Assembly: GCA_900708905.1 (NCBI GenBank)
Contig: CAADRB010000022.1
Coordinates: 173,457-237,456 of the forward strand
Source of the DNA: Hymenolepis diminuta
Taxonomy: Eukaryota; Platyhelminthes; Cestoda; Cyclophyllidea; Hymenolepididae
Length of the DNA: 64,000 bases
Reading direction: 5' to 3'
Shown: piece after piece, positions 11,993 to 24,400 of the stretch
How the letters are laid out: every line of letters begins with the position of its first letter
Position numbering within the stretch: the first letter of the stretch is position 1
Made by a program: the position numbers and the translations under genes
Notes under the pieces: model-generated
Seen by the model: only the letters and a program-made list of their open reading frames with translations
Database searches by the model: none
Told to the model about the DNA's origin: nothing

Positions 11993-14664
11993 TATATCAC
12001 TGTCAAACCCTCCGTTATTCTATGTCACCTGATTCCCACAATTAGGAATCGTAAATATTTTTTTATTACCGTGGGATATAATAATAAACAAAAAACAAAT
12101 CATTCGATGTGATGCACAACTATTGTTATATTATATTGGAGAAGAAGATGAGGATACAATTAAAAGATTCTAGTCTTGAAGGCTTAGTTTTCAAACGTTG
12201 AAGTGAAGGAATTGAACTGAATTACGCTTCTCCCTATTTTCTGATGGTCTTCTCAGTTTAATGTATTTGAACTCTCTTTTTTAAATAGGCGTATATTAAA
12301 AATTTTACAAAAGGTCACATGTCGAGGCCCCAAAAATACCCCTGATATCATAAATGTCGCAATCGGTTGCCGAGATTTCACATGTGGCCTCAGACTCCCT
12401 GCTATCGCACAGGTTATGGTCATTTATTGAGGACCCAAAGTTAACTTTGGATGTTTTTCTAAATGGACTATATATGTACTATATCCTCTTGTAAATTCAC
12501 ACATTATCCATTATCCACATTCTTTCTCCCTCTTCTGGTCTCTGAACAATCTTTAAATAAACGTTCCTCACCACTATCTTGTCTTCATCGATCTTGTTCC
12601 GTAGTGAAGATCAGAAGTAATAAAAAGGGAAAAGCTGGTAAATATACGGGTTTGGGAACAAGACAGACAAGCTCTTACACAGTAAGGTGAAGTCAGAAAA
12701 AGAATCCTATTTGTTTGACATAATTACCTGTTACATTAAAAAGAACTGTTATTAACAAGAACATTGAAAATTTCAGAAGAGTAGTATTGTAGATAATTTA
12801 TTTCCAAAATATCTTATTAAGAAGCTCTTCGTCCCCCTTTTAATCTCGTTATTTTCATATAACCTTCAAAGTATCAATTTGGTCAGATAAGCCAATGAAA
12901 GCTAATATAGGAAAAAAATTTTTCACATAGAAAACCTACAAAGACAAAGATGGTTAGATAAGTTGGTTAAGCTTTACTCTATCGGAAGGATGCTTCAATG
13001 ATGGTTTCTACCTCAATAAAATTTGTCAGCTACGCTAGAAATCATTCACTTCCGAACTTCAGTCAGTTTTCCTTAACAGCATGCATCTGTTCGTAATTTT
13101 TTTAAGGGAGGCATTGACGCTCTGCAACACTGAAGTCCCTGTTTGGCTGGATTTCCTATAAATTTACCTCCGGTGTATTTGAGTTCACCCATGCTTTGGT
13201 CGTGTTATATTTTTAATCCCCATTAAGTGATGCTAACCCATATTTTCGCCCATTCTCTATTGATGAAAAATGATAAGTTTGTTATTTTTCGGTAAGAATA
13301 AAATTTAAAAAGGTGTACATTCAGAAATTAGATGCTTTATTAGGAGTGCCTTTCCACAAAGCTCATTGTGAGAAAACGATTTAAGGTGAAGATTGAAGGA
13401 ATATGATTCATTGCACATATTCAACTAATCTGCTTAAAATTAAAGTACACACTGTTAAATTCATGTTTAAATTCAGAAGATCATGTTTCAAATAAGGAAA
13501 AAACACTCAAAGCTCAAAAACTTGGGACTGAGTCAGTAACGCAAAACCTAACACCGAGGAGAAACAAATTGCAATAGCTTTTCACGAGTTTACGATTTCT
13601 GCTCCGATCTTGCTTTATCAGGCGCCATCTCAGAAAAAATTAATGGTTCTTCACTCTAGACAAAGTTTCGCATCTTTCATATGATTTTAGACATCGAAAA
13701 TAAATCGCTAAAATGTTGAAAAATAAGGACTAGAAACAGTCAAAAGATTTGATCAGAGAAACGAATATTAGGAGAAATGATAAATTAAATTAATAAGCAG
13801 CAAATATTAATGGCCATGAGAAACTCTTGCACTAAATATTGGAAGAGGACAGTTATTGAAAAATGAGACCTTGGCAAATATTTTTTAGTCCGTTTAAACA
13901 AAAGGGATCAAAGATGCGATTTGCACAAAGAGTACGCAGTTTTAAATGTAGTATATACGGAGTGGAGGGGAAAGACAAAATGGATTGCTCCAACCGCCAC
14001 TTTATCCATAAAATCGTCATTTCTTATGATTAGGAGAAATGGTTGGAGAATATCTTAATCAAGGAATAGAATCTGAACACTCGAAGTAGCGAAACAAGAG
14101 ATGAGACTGGATTGGATAAGAGAATATAATAAAGTTGAAATATCAAAAAATCTTATTTTATTTGAATTTTGTAAGTTACATCGATTTTCTTGTTTCTCTA
14201 TATAGTCAATGGGAAGGTAGATGAGACCAAAAAACACATTTTAAACATATCAGAGAATTACGAAAGACGAATTGCCCAATTGGTGTTTAAGTAGGTATTA
14301 CATCTTCGGCCTGATGACTAAAATTTCCTTTTGAGAATCTTCTATGTCGACAAATACCTGATTTTCTGCGAGGGAGATCTAAAGATGCACACTATTTTGG
14401 ATATTCTGCTAAAGAAAAAAGTTAACTGATAAACACCTGGATGCAAAGTGATGAGAATACTCTAAAATTAATTAAATAAATGTTCATAAAATGAGAATTT
14501 TGAAAAAGCTCTTTGACGAGTATAAATTTAATAAATTTATTTAAACTTAATTAATAAATGATAAAAATTCGAAGGAAAATAGATTTAATTCAACCAACTC
14601 CTCTTGTTAGAAAATAATGCAAAAAAAATTTTTTTCGACAAAAATTATATTTCTTTCTTAGTTT

Positions 14665-14715
14665 AAGCTACATTTGCTCTTAAGTATTTTTTATTAAGCA
14701 TTACAAATGTAGCTT
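14665..14715. other. hairpin with a perfect 12-bp stem
   Basis: AAGCTACATTTG at 14665-14676 is exactly repeated in reverse complement at 14704-14715, with a 27-base AT-rich loop. Partial pairing continues outward. It could be a small structured RNA or a miniature-element remnant; there is no proof of transcription. Confidence 0.4.
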
Positions 14716-15263
14716 CAAATTTTCCCAATAAATGATATACAGTGCAAATGAACCTTCAGAGCTGAAGTTCATCTGAATGCGGGGTCCCTAAATATCTCAA
14801 ACCGGTGGGTGTCTTGGAGAAAAAGTGTCGATCACTACTCAATATTCAGGAAATCATCAACCTTTTGGAGCTTTCATATTTACAGCCATACATCATCCTG
14901 TCCAGTTCGTATATTTTCGTATAAATTATGAATTATGCATCTGATTAAAAGAGGCAAAAATAATACTTTAAAACAAAACATAATATAATGGTTTTATCAC
15001 TTTCCTTTTTGATTACTTATTCCATGAACTTACATTTTAGACTTAACGAGGTTTGACTACTTTCTTCCCAAAATTGAACCCACCGCCAGTTATTTGACAA
15101 AAAAATGCTTTGACGCAGCTTATGTTAAACAATTAATCATAACTGATGATAGTCAGGTTACTTTCTTTTCTCTCAGAAGGATATATGCATATTTTATAAT
15201 ATATTCTACATTCTGACAACGCAAAGATTGCAATATTTTATCGTGAAAACGCATCTGAATTCG

Positions 15264-15281
15264 GATAATAATAATAATAAA
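15264..15281. repeat. short (ATA)n run
   Basis: About five to six tandem ATA units. It could be the tail of a degraded SINE on the - strand, but the sequence beside it does not resemble the SINE head found elsewhere. Confidence 0.4.
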
Positions 15282-16013
15282 GCAGTCGAAAAAAATGTAA
15301 TGAAGGGGAAATAAAGTAGAAACTGAGAGTAAAATCAGGTTATTGTCATATTGATAAATGAATCACTAATTTCAAGATCTATTTTTAGGATTGCTGAATA
15401 AAACCATGTCCAGGTGATCTGCGTCGAATGACCAATCGATTAAATTGAATGATTGTATTTTAGTTCATTTTTTTCCTACTGGACTGAATAGCAAGAGAAT
15501 GGTAGCTTACCTGATCAAGGTGAACTCTATTAATGTGACAGGAGTAACAGATCAACTGGTCAGTCAGCTCTGGGCACTATGAGCATGGATTATCAACCAA
15601 ATAACTGTCTACTGAATCTTTGAACACAGAATGTTATGCCAATAAGTTTAGACTTTGAAGCATCAAACCCTGATTACTTTGATGAACCAATCATCAATCT
15701 GATAGAAGCTTCTAATTACTACAATCAACTTCCTCACATTTCTGTTAGCTAGTTCACCGTTCTTACCTTAAAGTAATTAAAGTATATAGTCTTATTCAAA
15801 ATAGTGATAACGATAGAAATACAAATTCCTTGCCCATTTTTAATTTCATTAACAATCGAATTCCAAATGCATTATTCTGAAATATATAGAATATTCAGAA
15901 AATATTTTCTAATCTACAAAGATTGACTTCCCTTATCAAGTTTAAAATAGAGTTCATTGTTTCTGGAATTAACTAAATGGAAAAAACCGAAAATTTTTAG
16001 ACTGCGTTACTGC

Positions 16014-16027
16014 CACGTGATGACTCA
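16014..16027. promoter_or_regulatory. E-box next to an AP-1-like site
   Basis: CACGTG at 16014-16019 is followed one base later by TGACTCA at 16021-16027, in a slightly GC-richer patch (about 15990-16250). Both are textbook binding motifs, but such short sites arise by chance and no gene start lies nearby. Confidence 0.15.
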
Positions 16028-19000
16028 TTTGTCAGCTCAGCCCAAACCTTCACAGTGTGACACCAAGAAGACAAAGCCAGACAGTTACTTTATGGTTACT
16101 TTATTTAACGTTTATGCACAATTTCACTGTCACGCAACCAGTTAAGAATTGTATCCCAGCTCTCCTTCCTACAATCTTCAATTCCCCCTCTCCCTTCTTT
16201 GATATTATCTGATCCATCTCAACTCTCGCTTTTCACATTTAGAAAGGGTTGTTAGTCTCTAGGATCACTTTGTTTTAAGGGGGATATCTCTAAGGGTAAA
16301 GTAGCTTTTCCGAAGATTAATGCTACTTTATTAGAAAGCGAAATAGTTGAAATTTTGCAAAGTTTGACAAATGATTACTAAGATTAATTATTTTCATAAT
16401 GTAATTTTTAATAGTAATGATGTATTTGTTTGGCTCAATTCAGCAAAATGATCAATTATTCATAAGATCGAGCAGAGTTAGCGTTTCTAAGAGGATGATC
16501 TTAGCTCAACTGCGTAAAGTTGTTAGATAAGAGATTTGTGAAATTTAAAATTGTAATGCCGGGCAGTACTATATTATATGGCATGTATAATATGCTAATT
16601 CACGGCAAGAGTGTAAAATGGCAATTTTCATCCAAGACAAGTACATGATTCAGAGGATAGGGCAAATTTTTAATAAGAGGGATATAATGGAAGAAAAAAT
16701 TCAGATTATCAAGGCAATTAGTATTACTATATCATTATTTTAACTTTTGAGGATTTTTGCTAAAGGTTTAACCTTGAATGGATTCAGTGAAATTTGATAT
16801 GTTAAATTCACAAAGCTCCTCAAGATCTTATAGAATCATCTTGCTTTTTCCATCATTTGAAAAACAATGGATTTAAGTGGTAAGATCAGCTATCCTAAAT
16901 CGTGAGTGAGAACTTGAGCAGTAATTCAGGAATGAATTATGAAATTTGACTTTGGCATATGAAGCAGGGAACTACCCTCTTTAGTACATATCATACAGTT
17001 TTAATCCTAGTAAAATCCAATGAAATATCATGGACTTTTGAAACCCTGATATCATTCTAAATATCTTTTCGATTCTCTCCTCTTTATGTCTTCCTGCCTT
17101 TCAAAAGGTCAAATACAAAAGTAACAGCACATTTTCTACTGAGCTGAGAAGTGAAGAGGCAAAGCTATAAAAAGTTCACGCACCATATTTATTTCCTCAC
17201 AGCTTTAGTTTTGCGTCTTCGTGTACGATTGACACAATGTGTAGTATAATAAATGAATGAATATATTTATAATAAGCATTAAAGGAGCTTTTCTCTACTC
17301 AGTTTTGGATTCTGGATACCTATCTTTTACTTAATAAATATTTTATTGCTTTTTATTCCGAATTCCAAACCTCGTGATTGGTTCCTTGTCCTTCGCAGTA
17401 TTGCTCATCCAAAAGAGCATATTTAACTCAATTTGAACTAGTTAAATATATAATTCCTTATGTTAAACTCATTGCTCTGGAAATTTTTCCACCTAAATTG
17501 TGTAAATTGAAAATTAAACTTTCTAAATTATAAATATAAATTAAAATAAATAGGCCTATTCTAGAACTAAAGTAATTTTGTTTTAATAAAGTAATTGAAA
17601 CAACGAGGGATATACAATCTGAAAATATCCCTCATATCAAATATAATCTAGCTTTAATTAATCAGAGATGAACTTGACCGTCAATCGTCCTTAAAAGACG
17701 GTAAAGATAAATAGGAGAATTTTTTAATTTAATTTCATTCTTCAGATGGTTTAAGAATCTAATAACTTGTTGTGATTAAATTTCTGGTCAGAGCATAGTT
17801 GAACCGACTTGTTCTTCGACTATTCAAAAAGATGGATGCTCGGCAATTGCCATGATATAATTCTTCCAATTCAACTCGCTTTTTCTTCTGTTTGATTGCC
17901 AACCTCCTCTTATCTTCGAACGTCAGGGACCAGATTCATACTGTTTTACTTTGGAATACAACTTCTTGCTACGACAAACTCTACCACTAGTAAATTTGAT
18001 TTTTCTTCATCCTTTAGAATCATCTCTCTTTACTTGTCCTGCAGCATATTTTACTGCTCTGAGTGCTCAGATAATTTTTCTTGATTAGATTAAAACATGT
18101 TTTTTTAGCTCCAATTACTAGTTGTAAAACTAAGTAGTAAGCATTATTTCTTAAAGATATCCCAGAGCTGTCGGTTTTATTATATCGTTTTTATTTTAAT
18201 ACTAACATAACTGTTGATGAATTAGGTTACACATTTCTGATCACTTCTTTGTTACTTAGAGGTTGGTTATCAAAATTATCTATATTCACTTTCGTTGCAG
18301 CTGAGGATTCAGCTAATCAGAAATTTTCAAGGTGATATACTACATGATAGAATCGAGTTACCGAAGATACTGCTTTAGTAGCATAAACTCATGAAAAGCA
18401 TAGCTCAATTAAGATTGTAACATTCAAGCTTTAGACCACCTGAGCCACATACCTAAATGGTAAATTGACGAGTTTAAATTAGGACAGTAGTGTTAGGGAA
18501 ATTCAGAGAAACATCAAATCATTTTGTTGAAGTGTTTAAAAGTGCTCGCTGAGAACTTTGGACTCATTAAAGGCACTCAGATGAAAGCTGGCACTCGAGA
18601 GAAAGAACAACAGATGTAGAGGTGAAACATCATACGCGCAATTGGATTTTATTATATAAACCCTGTTTATTGACTTAAAGTGTGCATATTAGGCTATTCG
18701 GACAAGTAAATATAAAGCTACAGCAGTAAGTAAATAGTTTGGGGGAAAGATAAGGGGGATTTGGATTCAAAATAATCGCTTCATGTTCTGAGCTCGAAGA
18801 ATATTGACAGTTGCTTTTTCAACAGACCTTTGAAAAAGACTCGCACTAGTTATAAATTGATATTCGGCTGATGGTCAAATACTTCAATCAGACTTAAAAT
18901 ACAGCTGAGTGAGCAGAGCCAAGTGCCAATTTTAATTTACATTAAGTCGGTCAATAGAGATGGCTATGCAAGTTGATCATAAAAGGTGGGTAAATACTCT

Positions 19001-19659
19001 CAGCTCAGAGCACTGCAAAGTAAAAATGGTTTTAAAATTTTTTTACTGGGGTTTGTTCAAAGGGACGAAGAAAAAATTTCCACTACTGATCGTCGCAGAA
19101 AATAGGTCATGGGCATATTCAGGGTTTATGACTCAAAGTGAGGGCAAACGCTAAATTGAGAACTATCCGGTATCGTTTTTACGTTTGATGTGACAGGATT
19201 AAATGTGAATTGGGCCATCACGTCTGTAAAACTGTGCAGAGGCTTCCGATTTTAAATAATTTTCTGAATTTGGCTAACTTTAATTGATATAAGAATTGCA
19301 TTTATTTAATTCTTGTTTTTCTGAAGTTGAAAGTGATCCAGATGGGAATGATGGTGGGTTTATTTTATTTTGATACAAAAAAATAAAGAAAAATGTGAAT
19401 TAGACAAGTTTTATTGAAATAATGCTACCCGTACTTTGTTTCAGACTCTGGTGGAAATAAGGAAAAATTCAAAGCACTATGTCTCAAGGGCAATTTATTA
19501 ACCCAGTGGTAACTAGCAATAGAGATAAAAGTGTTGGAGGCCAAATCACCTCCTGAGAAACGACTTTATTCGTTCTTTTATTAAGACTCATCATGAAGAT
19601 AAAGCAAATGAACATAGGGATCAAGAAGTAAAAAGCACAAGTGATGAGAGTTAGTAGCC

Positions 19660-19830
19660 ATCTTGTCTCATGGCCACAAACCGTCCACCAATTGCGATCC
19701 CATTTAGATCTACACTGAGCTCATTGTTCGACGTCCCTATTGGTTCACTCAGCCTGCAGGCGAGCGCTCCCGTTTGGCTCGCTAGATTGTGGGCCAACTT
19801 ATAGCATGCTTTGTGGTTTACACAATGTTA
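19660..19830. other. GC-richer patch with CCAAT-type motifs
   Basis: Clearly less AT-rich than its surroundings, with CCAAT near 19690 and ATTGG near 19740, plus short GC-rich words (GCGAGCGCTCCCG). It could be a promoter-like island or part of an old LTR. No open frame follows on either strand. Confidence 0.25.
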
Positions 19831-20471
19831 AGGATCATATACCACATCGTGAGATGTATCACGAAGTAAGTTATGCACAATACTATCTTGAGATGGTAGG
19901 CACTCACTCGCACTAATAATAATACTTGTTAATAACAAATGTGCAGTATCACTGACTGCTCACATCTTTAGAACATATATAAATTGCAATATATTAGGAC
20001 CCAAAAAAGGGATAATATCTCTATTAACTTTAGTAAATATTTCCCTTGAAAAAAGAACATACTTAGCTGAATGTTTCCTTTTCATATTGAGTTGGAGTTG
20101 CTGAAACTATAACGTCTTACCCCTTTCCTCTCCTATCCATTTATAGAACTTGGGCATTGCTGTTAGGATTTATGTTTGACCTCTACTCTTTCTAGCATTT
20201 GGTTATTTGTAAACTGATTAGTTGGCATTCAATGGAGCTGGACGTAACATTCTTCTAACTGCTTTCTTACTTTGCATACGCCGGATATTTAAATTAAAGA
20301 CTCTTCTCCAGTATTTTCTCATAAGTACATGCTCTCAGATCCCATTCCCGATAACGCACTGATGATAGCCAATGCTTCTCGATTACATTAAAAACCATAA
20401 ATCGAGTTCAAAGTTAAGAAAATGCTCTAAACGAATATTATTTTCGACAGCATCCGTTTTTTGCAGTTGAA

Positions 20472-20477
20472 TTTATT
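20472..20477 (-). terminator. candidate polyadenylation signal of the CUB gene
   Basis: TTTATT on + is AATAAA on the - strand, about 320 bases after the stop of the LEV-10/NETO-like gene. It is the first canonical signal I see past that stop. Confidence 0.4.
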
Positions 20478-20797
20478 ATGGACTTTCTGTAGCTCGAATA
20501 ATGGTGACAACCACTGACTATTCGAAAGGAAAGGTTCAATACATAAACCAGAAGATCTCATCCACTTTTTCCTTAAATCTTTGGCTAATTAAGATTGCTT
20601 CAGTTGTTTTGCTTCATTGAATAGAAATAACATTAGAAACACAAAAATAGACCGGAAAAATATTAGTAATCCCTTAACTGATGTCGGTCCAAGTAGTAAG
20701 CAAGAAGCCCACTTCGATTTTTAGTAATAACGTCGGATATTTGTACAAGTAATTTTGATCGAGAGAGGAGAAAGGGGCCCATTTTTCATACAATATT

Positions 20798-21420
20798 TCA
20801 TACAATAGAAATTTTTTGCATTCTTTCCTTAACATCACTGTTAAAACTAGTACGTCTACTGCTTGCCCGACTGTGGTTATGAGAGGATGGAATTTGCATT
20901 ATTGGGACAGGTGGGGAAGAAATTATCAAAGTATGACCACAAGGGCATGTTGAACAGTGAGGATTGTCATTTCTTACAATTGGAGAATTCACAGATTCAC
21001 CACTCTTAATAGAATGGGTACCACTGTGACCACAGGGTATATTACTTGGTATTTCGTTGGGACAGAAATGTGGTCCATCATGATGCATGTAGTTGTGTCG
21101 GTGGATACCCATATCCCCAATGGTTCCATTTGAAAGAGGTGAAGTGTAAGTCCGAGCTTTGGAGGGATGCTGACATGTATGAAATGTTCGCTCAATGAGT
21201 TGGTTCTCTTTGAAACTAGAAGGAGGTGATTTAAGGGGACTATACAAGTTGATTTCATCTTCGTCTTCACCAGGAGCAATGTCCAGAGGATCATGAGCCC
21301 TTTTGCGTTTGCGTTTGTTTTCCCGGTAGACAATATAAGCTATCATACAGGCCAGTATTAGGAGTGTAAGGAGAATACCAAGTCCAATGTGAAGATAGCC
21401 GTAAGAAATATTTTCTTTAC
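20798..21420 (-). other. last exon of CUB gene: transmembrane helix and cytoplasmic tail
   Basis: The exon starts with two bases that complete the last LDLa cysteine. It encodes a helix, YLHIGLGILLTLLILACMIA followed by YIVY, then a basic stop-transfer RENKRKRKR. The tail is acidic near the membrane (PGEDEDEINLY), then Ser/Pro-rich. It carries two related Cys/His groups, IPCGHSGTHS and CSTCPCGHTL, and an Arg/Ser-rich stretch SRASSRRTSFNSD. The protein ends KISIV: SIV fits the class I PDZ-ligand pattern (S/T-x-hydrophobic). NETO proteins also use C-terminal PDZ ligands. Zinc binding by the Cys/His groups is speculation. Confidence 0.85.
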
Positions 21421-24400
21421 CTACAGCAGAAATGTAGCTTAAGTTACTTTATTAGCAAAGCACTCGAGATAATAAACGCCAACGGCTTTTTCCTTAATTA
21501 AATTAAAAACATTATTAGCATTTATGGATCCTACTATGCTAAAAAAGTGCCAAAGTTACAGAGTACGATCTCTTGATGGAGATCGCGCATCCCTCGGTTG
21601 ATTTCCCCCACAAACATGCCAACTTTATACTTTGTTGAAAATGCTCTTTATGCCGCTCTTGACATCTTCACAAACCAAACAGGCCCAAAATGTAGTTATT
21701 GATTCGGCGGTGGTTTAATATTCAACAGTCGATCATTCAGTAGAACGTAATATGGTATATGACCAAATTACTAAACTATTATACTATTGTTATATAACGT
21801 TTTTGAGGAGAAGAGAGTGGAAAGAATTAACTCTTACTGTCTAGTCTTGAAAATTAAGCATCCTTCAATTAGATGTTTGATATTAAAATACGCAAATGGT
21901 AATGAGTTTGGAAGACTGTTGAGTGAAAAATTGCCTTGGATATCAAAGTTTAATGAAGTAGGGAACTAGTTCCAATCTGTTTTTTAGTAGTAAATGGGAA
22001 AATCTGGAAATGCTTAAGATAATAAGACCGGATGATCGCACCATCCTGTCTTCGAAGTTACGAAGTGATAAGTAGATATAACTGACTCTTTCAGTTAATG
22101 ACAACAAATACTCCTGGCAGTTTACAACATATTCAATTAAATGTCACTAATTTGGTAAAATTGAGACACTTTCCCTTTATATACAACTCAAATCACTACG
22201 AAAGAATGTGAATTCAATGAAATCAGGATGTTTCTGGATCATTTCAGGCTTACCCAATCATAATAGACCGTGCTTTACACTCTATTAATTATATTTATGA
22301 TTTAAAAATTCAGCAATTTACCGAGATAAGTATTTCTAGTAACTTTTCAGAAGAATTTCAATTTTTGGAAAAAGGAAATGAAACAACTATATTTCAATGC
22401 ACGTACAATTTGTGGTCTCGTCTGAATTATCCGTGAGAATATGGCGATCCTTGGTATATGTACCGCAATTGGGAAATCCGTTGCATTCCAATTCCTTTGG
22501 AATGCAGTGATGGGAATATTTACACAGAAAACCATGACATTGGTCTGAAAGACATAGTGCAAGAAAGGTACATAAAATTTTCTGTATTTAGTAAATGTCA
22601 GTGAGCGAAAAACGCTCTTTCACTCCAAAACGAATTTTGATCTTCGAAATAACTTATTATTAATTCTCAATGTGCCAATAAAAGAATCGCATTGCATTCC
22701 AAGTTGTGTATATAGTTTAATTCTACCTTATGCAAACCTCTTGCTATATAATTTCCTTCGATAAGATGCTATCTTTCTTTAAACCTGCATTTTTCTGTTG
22801 CTGTCTATTTAAACTTAATGGATGCTAAAGCAATTAACCAATGAAGATTAAATTAATTTCGGTTCAGTTCTCTAACCACCTGAATTCATTTTCCATTTTC
22901 TCTCTTCCTGATCTTTTGCTCAGCCACACGAATTTTTTTCCTCCTGCTTTTTAATCTGGTGAAATTTGCCTATTGAAGTCTAACCAAAAGTTTAAACTTG
23001 TTTAAAGCTCGTGATAATTTAAGAAAATCGTTTAGTGCACGGATTTTTACAAAATACTGTATCTCATCTCAACCTTCGAGTTAGTTTTCATTTGGGAATC
23101 TGCTGATTGGTCTTTTATACGTTGTTCGATATAAATTCTCTATGAATATCACGGGCGAAATGAACGGATCTACAGGAAGTGAAGACGAGGTAGGCTTGAC
23201 CACCCAAACCCTTAAACACGTGCAATCCAGATGTCCACTTTCCATGAGTATAAATGAAATAGACCTGGGTTGTGAAAGTGGTTAATTGAAATTCAAATAC
23301 TCGTTCATGAAAAACCGTTATCCAACGGGATTTTTCTCAGTAGACTTCAACACAACGGTGTCGAGTACCCCCCAGAAAAAAGCCTCAATGAATACAAAAA
23401 ACAGAATATACTTTTTCTTTTCAGAAACTATGCATCAACATTATACGCTTTTTTCGATGAAAAACAGATATGATTAAAACAAGTCCTGGTCTGACTCCTT
23501 CTTTGATGATGAGAGAAAATTATTCCTTTTGATTAAATTGAGTTAAAAATAATATGACTGAACATGCTTTAGTAAATAGATGGAAGTCAATAAACTGGCA
23601 ATAAAATATGTCGATGTGGACATTAAATGGTACACCAACAAACATAACTCAAGGTAGCGGAGTCGGAACTTTACATTCCACAGATGGTTTCCAAATCATC
23701 CATCAGAGTTATTAGAATTTTAGAGTACTCAGATCGTGACATTTTGATGGTTAATGTGAACGCAACCGTTTAAGGCGATGGTGACTAATCTTTTAATTAC
23801 CAATTTTGGGAGACTGTTACTCAAACAAATGGTCTTTTTAATTAGTACACTTTCTCAGAGGTGAAAAAATTCAGTCTTATCCCTGGAAGTTAGATTGGAT
23901 GAGTTAATTGCAGCCATATCCATATTAAGGTGGCGGGGAGCGTTATATGAACAACAATGCATCTGAGTATAATGGACTCTGGTAGTCTACAATAAAGATA
24001 TGAGATTATATTAGAAATCACTTACCATTTGCTCCAAGTGGTAATAACTTTGTCCATACAATTTTAAATCCATTAGCTCCATTTGCGTCTTTATTTGTAA
24101 TCATACTAAAACAACAAAAACATACCTCTTAAATTAAACTTAAAGTGATACTTCAAACCTGAAGGTTTATTTAAATTTTCTTATTTAGCAATCCCCATAT
24201 TCAGAAAACTACACAGAAAGGTAGATGCATTTCAAATTAGTCAAACATTACAAAAGTGCGCTTGACTTAAAAGTGTTGTCGTACAATTTACAACAGTTTG
24301 TTAGGCTGCTGAAAAGTATTTTATGATGATTTAAGGTCATTTGAAATTCATAATTAATCGTTTAAGTAAAAGGAGTAGTACAAAAAGACTATGACACTCA

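Larger units (their letters stand above)
10805..20471. other. intergenic region between two convergent genes
   Basis: About 9.7 kb without a recognisable gene on either strand. It contains one copy of dispersed repeat R1 (11781-11992), a 12-bp-stem hairpin (14665-14715), a short ATA run near 15265 and a GC-richer patch (19660-19830), each listed separately. Open frames here are all under about 90 codons and show no domain motif. Confidence 0.5.

Noticed and set aside
22480..22502. Inverted repeat GCATTCCA...TGGAATGC.
   Set aside because: Lies within the LDLa coding exon and is explained by codons around the Cys-Ile-Pro segment.
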